From assembly GCA_963745755.1 (NCBI GenBank), contig CAVUYP010000001.1:682001-746000 (forward strand): 64,000 nucleotides of DNA, written 5' to 3'. The position numbers and the translations under genes were made by a program. This DNA comes from RHKX01 sp963745755 (GTDB lineage Bacteria > Actinomycetota > Thermoleophilia > Solirubrobacterales > 70-9). Each line of letters begins with the position of its first letter. Within the stretch, counting starts at the first letter, position 1. A model generated the notes under the pieces. It made no database searches, was not told the origin of the DNA, and worked only from the letters and a program-made list of their open reading frames with translations. Of this stretch, positions 16,789 to 24,714 are shown in pieces.

Positions 16789-16902
16789 TCGATCATGATC
16801 GTGAGGGTCGCGCCGATCGACGCCCAGAACAAGCCGTCCGTGTGCCCGCTCAGTGCCTGAGCCGTGCCGTAAGCCGCACGGGTGCTGTCGCGGCCGCGGC
16901 GT

Positions 16903-17133
16903 TCAGTCGAGGATGTCGACGACCACGCGGCGGTCGTCACGGGCGCCGGCGGCGCGGGCGACGGTGCGGATCGCATTGGCGATCCGGCCGCCCCGGCCGA
17001 TCACCCGACCGAGGTCGTCCTCGGCGACGGAAACCTCGAGGATGAGGTCACCGTCCTCCTCGAACTCCTCGACCTCGACCTTGTCCGGCTGCTCGACGAG
17101 GGCGCGGACGAGAAACTCGACGAGCTCACGCAC
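16903..17133 (-). CDS. khpA: KH-domain RNA-binding protein KhpA
   Basis: 76 residues, a single KH domain with the V-I-G-R-G-G-R-I-A-N-A-I-R loop (G-x-x-G motif) and V-E-F-L-V-R-A-L-V at the start. KhpA binds RNA and, in firmicutes, works with KhpB/Jag in cell elongation. It follows rpsP by 12 bases as in most bacteria. About 136 bases then separate it from the AbiEi/DUF559 gene, where rimM would be expected. Confidence 0.93.
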   Translation of the reverse strand: MRELVEFLVRALVEQPDKVEVEEFEEDGDLILEVSVAEDDLGRVIGRGGRIANAIRTVARAAGARDDRRVVVDILD

Positions 17134-17145
17134 AGCGGCCGCCGA

Positions 17146-17403
17146 TCAGGTGCCGGCGGGGCTGTCGACGCCCTGCGTGCGCAGCAGCTTGGCGACGGTC
17201 GGCGACGGCTGGGCGCCGTGGTCGAGCCAGTGCCGGGCGCGCTCGGCGTCGATCGTCACCTGCGAGGGCTCGGTCTGGGGGTTGTAGCTGCCGATCGTCT
17301 CGATCGTGCGGCCGTCCCGCGGGGAGCGCTTGTCGGCGACGACGATGCGCCAGATCGGGTTCTTCGAGGAGCCCGCTCGTCTGAGTCTGATTCTTACTGC
17401 CAT
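17146..17403 (-). CDS. rpsP: 30S ribosomal protein S16
   Basis: 85 residues, the normal S16 length. M-A-V-R-I-R-L-R-R-A-G-S-S-K-N-P at the start and I-E-T-I-G-S-Y-N-P-Q in the middle are diagnostic. It is an assembly protein of the 30S subunit. It follows ffh by 39 bases in the ffh-rpsP-khpA run. Confidence 0.96.
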   Translation of the reverse strand: MAVRIRLRRAGSSKNPIWRIVVADKRSPRDGRTIETIGSYNPQTEPSQVTIDAERARHWLDHGAQPSPTVAKLLRTQGVDSPAGT

Positions 17404-17442
17404 GTGACGGCGGCGCAGGTTACAGACCGCGGGGGTCGGCCG

Positions 17443-18795
17443 TCATCGCCGTCGCGCCCCGAGCTGTCCGCGGATCATCGATTCCGGATTCGGCATCTTC
17501 CCGGAGGCGAGCTGCTTCATCATCTTCCGCATCTGGTCGAACTGCTTGGTGAGCTGCTTGACCGCCTGGACGTTCGTCCCCGACCCGGCGGCGATCCGCC
17601 GCCGGCGCGAGCCGCGGATGACGTCCGGATTGGCCCGCTCCCCGGGCGTCATCGAGAGGATCATCGCCTCGAGGCGGTCGAGCTCGCGATCGTCGAGGTT
17701 GGCGCTGCGCAGCTCCTTCATCGCCTTGCCCATCCCCGGCATCATCCCCAGCACGCTCGTCAGCGGGCCCATCTTGCGGATCTGCTTGAGCTGTTTGAGG
17801 AAGTCGTCGAGCGTGAACTGGTCCTGGCGCATCTTGCGCTCCAGCTCCTCGGCCTCGGTGGCGTCGAGGTCCTTCTCGGCCTTCTCGATCAACGACATGA
17901 CGTCGCCCATGCCGAGGATCCGCTGCGCCATCCGGTCGGGGTGGAAGCGCTCGAGCTGTTCGAGCTTCTCGCCGGTCGAGGCGTAGAGGATCGGCTTGCC
18001 GGTGACGGCCTTGACGCTGAGCGCGGCACCGCCGCGGGCGTCGCCGTCGAGCTTGCTCATCAGCACGCCGTCGAACTCGGTTGCCTCGGCGAACTGCTCG
18101 GCGACGTTGACGGCGTCCTGGCCGGTCATCGCATCGACGACGAGGATCACGTCGTGCGGCTTCGTCCGCCGCTTGATCTCGGCGAGCTGAGCCATCAGCT
18201 CCTCGTCGATGTGGAGGCGGCCGGCGGTGTCGATGATCAGCACGTCGAGGCCCGCGGCACGGGCCTGCCCGAGCGCCCAGTCGGCGATCTCGACCGGGTC
18301 GCGGTCGGTGCCCTGCGAGTAGACGGTCGCCCCCGCCTGCTCGGCGAGCCTCGTCAGCTGCTCGACCGCAGCGGGCCGCTGGGTGTCGCAGGCGGCGACG
18401 CCGACCGTCCGCTCCTCGCCGCGCAGGTGCTTGGCGAGCTTCGCGGTCGCGGTCGTCTTGCCGGAGCCCTGCAGGCCGGCCATCAGGATCACGGTCGGCG
18501 GCTTCGAGGCGAAGACGAGGTCGCGGCCGGAGCCGCCCATCAGCTCGGCGAGCTGCTCGTTGACCACCTTGACGACCATCTGGCCGGGGTCGAGGCTGTC
18601 GAGGACGCCGGCGCCGATCGCCTGCTCGCGGACGTCGGCGACGAACTGCTTCGTCACCTTGAAGTTGACGTCGGCCTCGAGCAGCGCGAGACGGATCTCG
18701 CGCATCGCCTTGTCGACGTCGGCCTCGCTCAGCTTGCCCCGTGAGCGCAGGTCCGAGAGCGTGCCCTGGAGGCGTTCTGAGAGTTGATCGAACAT
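17443..18795 (-). CDS. ffh: Signal recognition particle protein Ffh
   Basis: GTPase that binds signal peptides emerging from the ribosome together with SRP RNA; 450 residues. The N domain is followed by the G domain (G-L-Q-G-S-G-K-T-T-A-T-A-K-L, D-T-A-G-R-L-H). The C-terminal M domain carries Met-rich helices (M-M-P-G-M-G-K-A-M) and a Gly/Arg-rich G-S-R-R-R-R. It follows ftsY after a 112-base structured gap. The ATG at 18795 has no obvious Shine-Dalgarno sequence. Confidence 0.96.
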   Translation of the reverse strand: MFDQLSERLQGTLSDLRSRGKLSEADVDKAMREIRLALLEADVNFKVTKQFVADVREQAIGAGVLDSLDPGQMVVKVVNEQLAELMGGSGRDLVFASKPPTVILMAGLQGSGKTTATAKLAKHLRGEERTVGVAACDTQRPAAVEQLTRLAEQAGATVYSQGTDRDPVEIADWALGQARAAGLDVLIIDTAGRLHIDEELMAQLAEIKRRTKPHDVILVVDAMTGQDAVNVAEQFAEATEFDGVLMSKLDGDARGGAALSVKAVTGKPILYASTGEKLEQLERFHPDRMAQRILGMGDVMSLIEKAEKDLDATEAEELERKMRQDQFTLDDFLKQLKQIRKMGPLTSVLGMMPGMGKAMKELRSANLDDRELDRLEAMILSMTPGERANPDVIRGSRRRRIAAGSGTNVQAVKQLTKQFDQMRKMMKQLASGKMPNPESMIRGQLGARRR

Positions 18796-18907
18796 CCGCG
18801 GGGAGGATAACCCCGGGCACCGTGCCCTTCCTCACAGGGTTCCCGTCAGGCAACACCCAACGGTCCGAGGGAAGCGGACGCGAAGCGGAGCATTCCCTCG
18901 GGGTTAT
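18796..18907 (-). promoter_or_regulatory. Structured gap between ftsY and ffh
   Basis: A 10-base arm GATAACCCCG at 18806-18815 is exactly complementary to 18899-18908, bringing the two ends of the gap together. Inside, CCGAGGGAA (18865-18873) pairs exactly with TTCCCTCGG (18893-18901), overlapping the outer arm by three bases, so the two are partly alternative. The outer right arm touches the ftsY stop and no T-run follows. It may be an RNA-processing or attenuation element. I compared it with SRP RNA and did not find the conserved G-G-A-A-G-G-A-A-G-C-A-G core. Confidence 0.45.
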
Positions 18908-19915
18908 CTATTCGCCGACCAGGGCGCGGCTGAATTCCTCAGCGTCGAACGGCCGCAGATCCTCGATGCCCTCCCCCACACCGATCAGCTTCACGGGGAT
19001 GCCGAGCTCGCCGGCGATCGCCAGCGCGATCCCGCCCTTGGCGGTGCCGTCGAGCTTGGTCAGCGCGACCCCGGTCACCTCGACGGCGTCGCCGAAGATC
19101 TTCGCCTGACGGAGGCCGTTCTGGCCGGTCGTCGAGTCGACGACGATCAGCGTCTCCGAGGGACCCCGGCCGAGCCGCTTGTCGATCACCCGGCGCACCT
19201 TGGCCAGCTCCTCCATCAGGTCGTGGCGGGTGTGCAGGCGCCCGGCGGTGTCGATCAGGACGACGTCGCTGCCGCGCGCCTCGGCGGCGGAGATCGCGTC
19301 GAAGACGACCGCGCCGGCATCCTGGCCGGTCTCGGCCTTGACGATCTCGCAGCCCGCCCGCTCCGCCCAGGTCCCGAGCTGCTCGACGGCGGCGGCCCGG
19401 TAGGTGTCGGCGGCGGCCACCATCACCGAGAGGCCCGCCTCGCGCTGCAGATGCCAGGCGAGCTTGCCGACCGTCGTCGTCTTGCCGGTCCCGTTGACCC
19501 CGACGACGAGCACCACCGCCGGCCGCGGACGCAGATCGATCGTGCCCCGCCCCGTCGCGGCGAGGTCGGCGAGCAGCTCGACGAGGCGGGCCCGGGCAGC
19601 CTCGCCGCCCTCGACCCGGCCGGACTCGACCTCGGCCTCGAGCCGGCCGACGACCTCGGCCGTGGTCCGGGCGCCGACGTCGGCCATGATCAGCGCCTCC
19701 TCGAGCTGCTCCCAGGCGGCCGTGTCGAGGGTCTCGAACAGGCTCGAGCTGAGCTCGGCGCCAAGCGCCTGCCGGCTGGTCGCCAGGCTCTCGCGGAGCC
19801 GCTTGAAGATCCCGCGGCGCTCCCCCTGCCCGGCGCCGGGGTCGTCGCCCGCGGGCGCGGCGGCGACCGGCTCGCGGTCGCCCAAGTCGAGCAGCTCTGC
19901 CCAGGTGGTCGGCAC
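18908..19915 (-). CDS. ftsY: Signal recognition particle receptor FtsY
   Basis: Membrane-associated GTPase receptor that pairs with Ffh to deliver ribosomes to SecYEG; 335 residues. The acidic A domain is reduced to about 40 residues. The NG domain shows G-V-N-G-T-G-K-T-T-T-V-G-K-L, D-T-Y-R-A-A-A-V-E-Q-L and D-T-A-G-R-L-H-T-R. It begins 10 bases after the smc stop, in the common smc-ftsY-ffh order. Confidence 0.95.
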   Translation of the reverse strand: MPTTWAELLDLGDREPVAAAPAGDDPGAGQGERRGIFKRLRESLATSRQALGAELSSSLFETLDTAAWEQLEEALIMADVGARTTAEVVGRLEAEVESGRVEGGEAARARLVELLADLAATGRGTIDLRPRPAVVLVVGVNGTGKTTTVGKLAWHLQREAGLSVMVAAADTYRAAAVEQLGTWAERAGCEIVKAETGQDAGAVVFDAISAAEARGSDVVLIDTAGRLHTRHDLMEELAKVRRVIDKRLGRGPSETLIVVDSTTGQNGLRQAKIFGDAVEVTGVALTKLDGTAKGGIALAIAGELGIPVKLIGVGEGIEDLRPFDAEEFSRALVGE

Positions 19916-19925
19916 GCGGCGCAGC

Positions 19926-22286
19926 CTACGCGGCGCGCGCGTCCGGCTCCGCCTCGGCGAGCTTCGGCTCGCGCGGCAGGCGGCGGGAGATCACCTTCGT
20001 GGCCCCGTCCTTCATGCTGACGCCGTAGAGGACGTCGGCAGCGTCCATCGTCCGCTTCTGATGGGTGACGATCACGAACTGGGCGCGGTCCGAGAACCGG
20101 CGGACGAGCTGCAGGAAGCGATCGATGTTGGCGTCGTCGAGCGCCGCCTCGACCTCGTCGAGGATGTAGAAGGGCGACGGCCGGGCGAGGAAGACGCTGA
20201 AGACGAATGCCAGGGCGACCAGCGACTTCTCGCCGCCGGAGAGCAGCGACAGCCGCCGCGTCGCCTTGCCGGCCGGGGTGACCTCGATCTCGACGCCGGC
20301 GTTCTCGGCGGCGTCGCGATCCTCCTCGTCGCCGTCTCCGGCAGCGCCGGCCTCGGAGGCCTCGGCCCCGTCCGCCCCGGCGGCCTCGGGATCGGCGCCG
20401 CCGAGGACCCGCTCCGGCTTCGGCGCCTCGACCATCCGCAGCCGGCCGCTGCCGCCCGGGAACATGTGCTCGATCAGCTCGCTGAAGTTCTCGCCGGCCG
20501 CCTTGAATGTCTCCTCGAAGGCGGCGGAGATCTCGCGATCGGTCTGGCGGATCAGCTTCGCGAGCTCGTCGAGCGCCTGCTCGAGATCCTCGCGCTGCCC
20601 CTCGAGGTCGGCAACGTGCTGCTTGGCGGCCTCGTACTCGCCCTCGGCGAGCGGGTTGACCGGCCCGAGCTGCTCACGGCGGCGGATCAGCCGCTCGATC
20701 GAAGCCTCGGTCGCGGACCGCTCCTCGTCGCCGAGCGCGGCCGGCTCCGGAGCCGGGTCGAGCTCGAGCCCGGCGACGATCCGATCCCACTCGGCGGCGG
20801 CCTCGTCGCGGCGGTCGCGGAGGCTCGCCGCCCGGACCTCGGCCCCGGTGACGCGCTCGCCGACGAGCCGGAGCTCGCCGTGCAGCTCGGCCTCGGCCCG
20901 CGAGCACTCGCGCAGCTCCAGCGCCAGCTCGTCGCCGGCCTGGGCGCCGACGACGCGCTCCTCGACGGCCGCCGCCCGGCTGCCGACCGCATCGCGCGCC
21001 GCCGCCAGCGCCGCGCAGAGCCCGGCCAGCGTCTCGGCCAGCTCGGCCTCGGTCTCGACGCGCTGCTCGAGCGAATCCTGGCGTCGGTGGCCGAGCATGT
21101 CCTCGGCGCGGCGCGCCGAACGGGCGGCGCGCTCGGAGCCGCCCCTGACCCGGGCCAGCGATTCGAGCCGCGATTCGACGTCGGACGCCGCCAGCGCCGC
21201 GGCGATCCCCTCGCTCGCTTCCCCGAGCGCGGTCCTCGCCGCCTCGAGCTCGCGGGCCAGTGCCGCCTCGGCGTCGCGCTCGGTCGCCCGCAGCTCGGTC
21301 GCCAGCGCCCCGAGCGCAGCGCGGCGCCGCTCGACGGCGGCTCGCAGCTCGGCCTCGCGGCCGGCCAGCGCCTCGGTGCGGGCGCCGAGCCGCTCGTGAG
21401 CAGCCCGCAGCGCCGTCAGCTCCGACCAGACGGCGGTCCGCTCGCGATCGCGCTCGGCGAGTCGCTCCTCGACGGCGCTGCGCCGCTCGTTCGCCTTCGC
21501 GAGCTTCGCCTCGATCGCGTCGCGCTCGGCGCGCGCCGAGCGGGCCGCCTGCTCGGCGGCGGCGAGATCGCCGCCGCCGGCCGAGAGCCGGTCGCCGAGC
21601 AGCCGCAGATGCAGCTCCTGCGACTGTCGCTCGAGCCGGGCGTGGGTCTCGGCCGCGTTCGCCTGCTGGCGCAGCGGCCGCAGCCGCGAGCGCGCCTCGC
21701 GCTCGACGTCGAGCGCCCGGTCGAGGTTCGACCGGGTTCGCTCGAGCTTCAGCTGCGCTCGGCGGCGCCGCTTGCGGTGCTTGCCGAGCCCGGCGGCCTC
21801 CTCGATCAGCAGCCGCCGCTCGCGCGGCTTCGAGAGCACGATCGCCTCGACCTTGCCCTGCCCGATCACCGAGTGCATCTCACGGCCGAGGCTGGCGTCG
21901 GAGAGCGCCTCGGTGATGTCGGCGAGCCGGCAGCGGGCGCCGTTGAGGCGGTAGCCGCCGTCGCCGTTGCGATCGAGCCGGCGCGAGACCGAGATCTCCG
22001 AGAACTCGGAGCCGGCGGCGCCGTCGGAGTTGTCGATCACGACCTCGACCTCGGCAGCGCTGCGGGCGGCTCGGTCGCGCCCGCCCGCGAAGATCACGTC
22101 CTGCATCGACTGGCCGCGGACGGCGAGCGGGCTCTGCTCGCCGAGCGCCCACAGCACCCCGTCGGTGATGTTCGACTTGCCGCAGCCGTTCGGCCCGACG
22201 ATCACGCTGACGCCCGGAGAGAACTCCAGGTGGGTGCGCTCGGGAAAGGACTTGAAGCCCTTCAGGGTTATCGACTTCAGATGCAT
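19926..22286 (-). CDS. smc: Chromosome segregation protein Smc, short form without visible hinge
   Basis: 786 residues instead of the usual ~1,150-1,200. The N-terminal head is normal (Walker A G-P-N-G-C-G-K-S-N near residue 31; V-I-G-Q-G-K-V-E-A-I-V later). So is the C-terminal head (L-S-L-L-S-G-G-E-K-S-L-V near 679, then F-Y-I-L-D-E-V-E-A-A-L-D-D and T-H-Q-K-R-T-M). Between them about 400 residues are Ala/Glu/Arg coiled coil with no Gly-rich globular hinge and no C-x-x-C hook; the only break is around V-R-G-G-S-E. An acidic insert precedes the signature motif. The frame is continuous. scpA and scpB are present at 58-59 kb. Confidence 0.88.
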   Translation of the reverse strand: MHLKSITLKGFKSFPERTHLEFSPGVSVIVGPNGCGKSNITDGVLWALGEQSPLAVRGQSMQDVIFAGGRDRAARSAAEVEVVIDNSDGAAGSEFSEISVSRRLDRNGDGGYRLNGARCRLADITEALSDASLGREMHSVIGQGKVEAIVLSKPRERRLLIEEAAGLGKHRKRRRRAQLKLERTRSNLDRALDVEREARSRLRPLRQQANAAETHARLERQSQELHLRLLGDRLSAGGGDLAAAEQAARSARAERDAIEAKLAKANERRSAVEERLAERDRERTAVWSELTALRAAHERLGARTEALAGREAELRAAVERRRAALGALATELRATERDAEAALARELEAARTALGEASEGIAAALAASDVESRLESLARVRGGSERAARSARRAEDMLGHRRQDSLEQRVETEAELAETLAGLCAALAAARDAVGSRAAAVEERVVGAQAGDELALELRECSRAEAELHGELRLVGERVTGAEVRAASLRDRRDEAAAEWDRIVAGLELDPAPEPAALGDEERSATEASIERLIRRREQLGPVNPLAEGEYEAAKQHVADLEGQREDLEQALDELAKLIRQTDREISAAFEETFKAAGENFSELIEHMFPGGSGRLRMVEAPKPERVLGGADPEAAGADGAEASEAGAAGDGDEEDRDAAENAGVEIEVTPAGKATRRLSLLSGGEKSLVALAFVFSVFLARPSPFYILDEVEAALDDANIDRFLQLVRRFSDRAQFVIVTHQKRTMDAADVLYGVSMKDGATKVISRRLPREPKLAEAEPDARAA

Positions 22287-22356
22287 GCTCTCCAGCCCGT
22301 CAGGGAAGCCTGCTCACTGCACCGGACGGGATCGCGGCGACCGCAGAAGCGCCCGC

Positions 22357-23085
22357 TCAATCGGCTGCATTCTCCAGCGCCTCGGCGGCCGCCGCCTGCT
22401 CGGCGGCCTTCTTGCTCGCCCCGGTCCCGGTCCCGACGACCTCCTCGCCGACCCGCGCCTCGACCCGGAACGTCTTGTCGTGCGGAGGCCCCGACTCCTC
22501 GGTCACCTCGTAGCGGACCCGCCGCCCACGGCGGGCCAGCTGCTCCTGCAGAGCCGACTTGAAGTCGAGCAGCGTCCCCGAAGCGAGGTCGACCTGCGGC
22601 GCGAACGCGGCGAGCAGGGCCGCGGCGGTCCGCTCGAGCCCGAACTGCATGTAGCAGGCGCCGATCAGCGACTCGACGATCGACGCCATCGCCCGCTCGC
22701 TGCCGACCAGCTCGGCGGGCGCGAGCCCGCCCTCGAAGTCGGCCGGATAGGCGTCCTCGAGCATCGCCGGGACGCCGAGCTCGATCGCGATCTCGGCGCA
22801 GGCGCGGCCGCTGACGACCTGGCCGTGGATCTTCGTCAGCCGGCCGATGTCGGAGCGCGGGAACCGCGAGAACAGGTGCTCGGCGACGGCGAGGCCGAGG
22901 ACGCTGTCGCCGAGGAAGGCGAGGCGGCCCCAGGAGCGGACCCGGCGCTCGGTCCAGGAGCTGTGCGTGAGCGCCTGCAGGCGCGATTCGGCGTCGAGCT
23001 CGTCGATCAGGGCCAGCAAGGGCGCAACGGCGCTGCCCACGGGGAGTTCGTCGTCGAGCTGGCCGGCGGTGCCCGAGTCAGGCAC
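22357..23085 (-). CDS. rnc: Ribonuclease III homologue with altered catalytic residues
   Basis: 242 residues with the RNase III fold followed by a double-stranded-RNA-binding domain (D-F-K-S-A-L-Q-E-Q-L ... T-G-A-S-K-K-A-A-E-Q). The signature N-E-R-L-E-F-L-G-D reads W-G-R-L-A-F-L-G-D: Ala56 replaces E. coli Glu41, and Asp60 (Asp45) remains. The second motif is A-S-I-V-E-S-L-I-G: Ser135 replaces Asp114, and Glu138 (Glu117) remains. Two of four metal ligands are therefore lost, so cleavage is doubtful while RNA binding may persist. Start is a GTG overlapping the acpP end by eight bases. Context acpP-rnc-smc is the usual one. Confidence 0.88.
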   Translation of the reverse strand: MPDSGTAGQLDDELPVGSAVAPLLALIDELDAESRLQALTHSSWTERRVRSWGRLAFLGDSVLGLAVAEHLFSRFPRSDIGRLTKIHGQVVSGRACAEIAIELGVPAMLEDAYPADFEGGLAPAELVGSERAMASIVESLIGACYMQFGLERTAAALLAAFAPQVDLASGTLLDFKSALQEQLARRGRRVRYEVTEESGPPHDKTFRVEARVGEEVVGTGTGASKKAAEQAAAAEALENAAD

Positions 23086-23356
23086 CGCGAAGTCGCTCGA
23101 ATACGAAGTCGACGGCGGCCCCCACGGTCTCGATCTTTGCGGCCTCGTCCTCGCTCATCGCGATTCCGTAGGTGTCCTCGAGCTCCATCACGAGCTCGTA
23201 GAGGTCGAGCGAGTCGGCGTCGAGGTCGTCGCGGAACCGGGTTCCGTCGCTGATCTCGGCAGCCGGGACCTCGAGCTCGGCGGTGAGGTGGTCCCTGACC
23301 ATCGTGAAGATCGCGTCGCGATCGGTCTGCGACTTCTCTTCTCCGGTGGTGGTCAT
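23078..23356 (-). CDS. acpP: Acyl carrier protein
   Basis: About 92 residues. The phosphopantetheine attachment site D-A-D-S-L-D-L-Y-E-L carries the Ser in the standard D-S-L motif. Acidic helices around it are typical for docking to fatty-acid enzymes. The start M-T-T-T-G-E-E-K-S at 23356 is preferred over one six codons upstream. It lies 14 bases after plsX and overlaps rnc, the usual plsX-acpP-rnc grouping. The Tyr after S-L-D-L is unusual (often V-E-L) but compatible. Confidence 0.93.
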   Translation of the reverse strand: MTTTGEEKSQTDRDAIFTMVRDHLTAELEVPAAEISDGTRFRDDLDADSLDLYELVMELEDTYGIAMSEDEAAKIETVGAAVDFVFERLRGA

Positions 23357-23370
23357 CGCAACTGTATGTA

Positions 23371-24441
23371 TCACGACTCGGACCGCCGAGCCCCGCGAAG
23401 CGCGCCGCGGCCCGCTCCGGAGCGCTCGATCAGCTCCTCGGTCCGCTCGACCGCCCGCTCGCCGACCGAGCGGGCCGCGAGCCGGATCTGGTTGGCGATC
23501 CCGAGCGGCCCCGACGAGCCGTGACCGACCACGGCGACGCCGCGGAGGCCGAGCAGGATCGCGCCGCCGGTGGCGTCGGGATCCATGTCGGCGCGGAGGC
23601 CGCCGAGCGCCGGCCGCAGCAGCAGCCCGCCGGCCGCCGCCCGGGGGCCGGAGCGGGCGGCCCGGCGGACGGCGTCGCCGACGGCCCGCGCCGTGCCCTC
23701 GATCGTCTTCAGGACGACGTTGCCGGTGAAGCCGTCGGTGACGACGACGTCGACGTCGGGATCGAGCAGGTCGCGGCCCTCGACGTTGCCGGCGAAGCCG
23801 ATTCCCGGCGCGGCCAGCAGCGCCTCGTGGGCCTCGACGACCAGGGCGCTGCCCTTCTTGGCCTCGGCACCGACGCTGAGCAGGCCGACCCGCGGCCCCT
23901 CGACGCCGAGCACCGCGGACGCGAAGGCCGATCCGAGATAGGCGAACTGGACGAGGTGGGACGGGCGGGCGTCGGCGTTGGCGCCGGCGTCGAGCAGCAG
24001 CAGCGGCCGCTCCCGCCCCGGGGCGGGGATCTCGACCGCGAGGGCGGGACGCTGGACCGAGCGGATCCGCTTCAGCGCGAACAGCGCCGCGGTCATCGTC
24101 GCGCCGGTCGAGCCCGGGCTGGCGAGGGCATCGGAGCGGCCGGCGGCGACGTCGGCGGCGGCACGGACGATCGACGTCTCGGGCCGGGAGCGGACCGCAC
24201 GGACCGGCTCCTCGTCGTTGCCGATCGCCGTGGTCGTGTCGACGACCTCGACGAGGTCCGACTCGAGCTCGCCGAGCGTCGCGGCGGGGCCGAAGACCCG
24301 GACGGCGATGCCGTCGGCGGCGGCGATGCGCACGCCCTCGCGGACCGCTTCAGTGCCCGCCTCGGCACCGAGCGCGTCGAAGGCGACCCTCACCGTGCCG
24401 TCCGACGCGGCGCCCGGCGGGCGCGCCGCCGGGGCATCCAC
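23371..24441 (-). CDS. plsX: Phosphate acyltransferase PlsX
   Basis: Makes acyl-phosphate from acyl-ACP for phospholipid synthesis; 356 residues, peripheral membrane enzyme. Typical blocks: V-A-F-D-A-L-G-A-E at the start (usual D-A-M-G-G-D), A-S-P-G-S-T-G-A-T-M-T-A-A, L-D-A-G-A-N-A-D, G-N-V-E-G-R-D and V-T-D-G-F-T-G-N-V-V-L-K, and C-terminal G-H-G-S-S. Immediately follows rpmF with no gap and precedes acpP. Confidence 0.94.
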   Translation of the reverse strand: MDAPAARPPGAASDGTVRVAFDALGAEAGTEAVREGVRIAAADGIAVRVFGPAATLGELESDLVEVVDTTTAIGNDEEPVRAVRSRPETSIVRAAADVAAGRSDALASPGSTGATMTAALFALKRIRSVQRPALAVEIPAPGRERPLLLLDAGANADARPSHLVQFAYLGSAFASAVLGVEGPRVGLLSVGAEAKKGSALVVEAHEALLAAPGIGFAGNVEGRDLLDPDVDVVVTDGFTGNVVLKTIEGTARAVGDAVRRAARSGPRAAAGGLLLRPALGGLRADMDPDATGGAILLGLRGVAVVGHGSSGPLGIANQIRLAARSVGERAVERTEELIERSGAGRGALRGARRSES

Positions 24442-24657
24442 CTATTCCCCCTCGGGGCGTCCGCTCAGCTCGGGCGTCGGCTCGTCGGCGACGATGACCT
24501 CACGGCCCGCGTAGGTCCCGCAGGTCGGGCAGACGCGGTGCGGCAGCCGCGGGCTGTGGCATTGCGGGCACTCGTTGAGGCGGGGCGCCGCGATCGCATC
24601 GTGAGCGCGACGCTTGTCGCGGCGGGCGCTGGATTGACGCTTCTTCGGGACGGCCAT
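24442..24657 (-). CDS. rpmF: 50S ribosomal protein L32
   Basis: 71 residues. M-A-V-P-K-K-R-Q-S-S-A-R-R-D-K-R-R-A-H is the classic L32 start. A C-P-Q-C ... C-P-T-C-G zinc ribbon is complete. The rpmF-plsX link (adjacent with no spacer) is widespread. The acidic tail after the ribbon is slightly longer than usual. Confidence 0.95.
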   Translation of the reverse strand: MAVPKKRQSSARRDKRRAHDAIAAPRLNECPQCHSPRLPHRVCPTCGTYAGREVIVADEPTPELSGRPEGE

Positions 24658-24714
24658 AAGGCGGGGAATCGTAGCGATCGCGGCCGCGCGGGCAACTCCG
24701 GCCCCCGCCGACGT

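Noticed and set aside
18796..18907. SRP RNA (ffs) between ftsY and ffh
   Set aside because: The location is tempting and one strand has a G-G-T-C-C-G-A-G-G-G-A-A-G-C stretch, but the conserved tetraloop and symmetrical-loop sequence of 4.5S RNA are missing.
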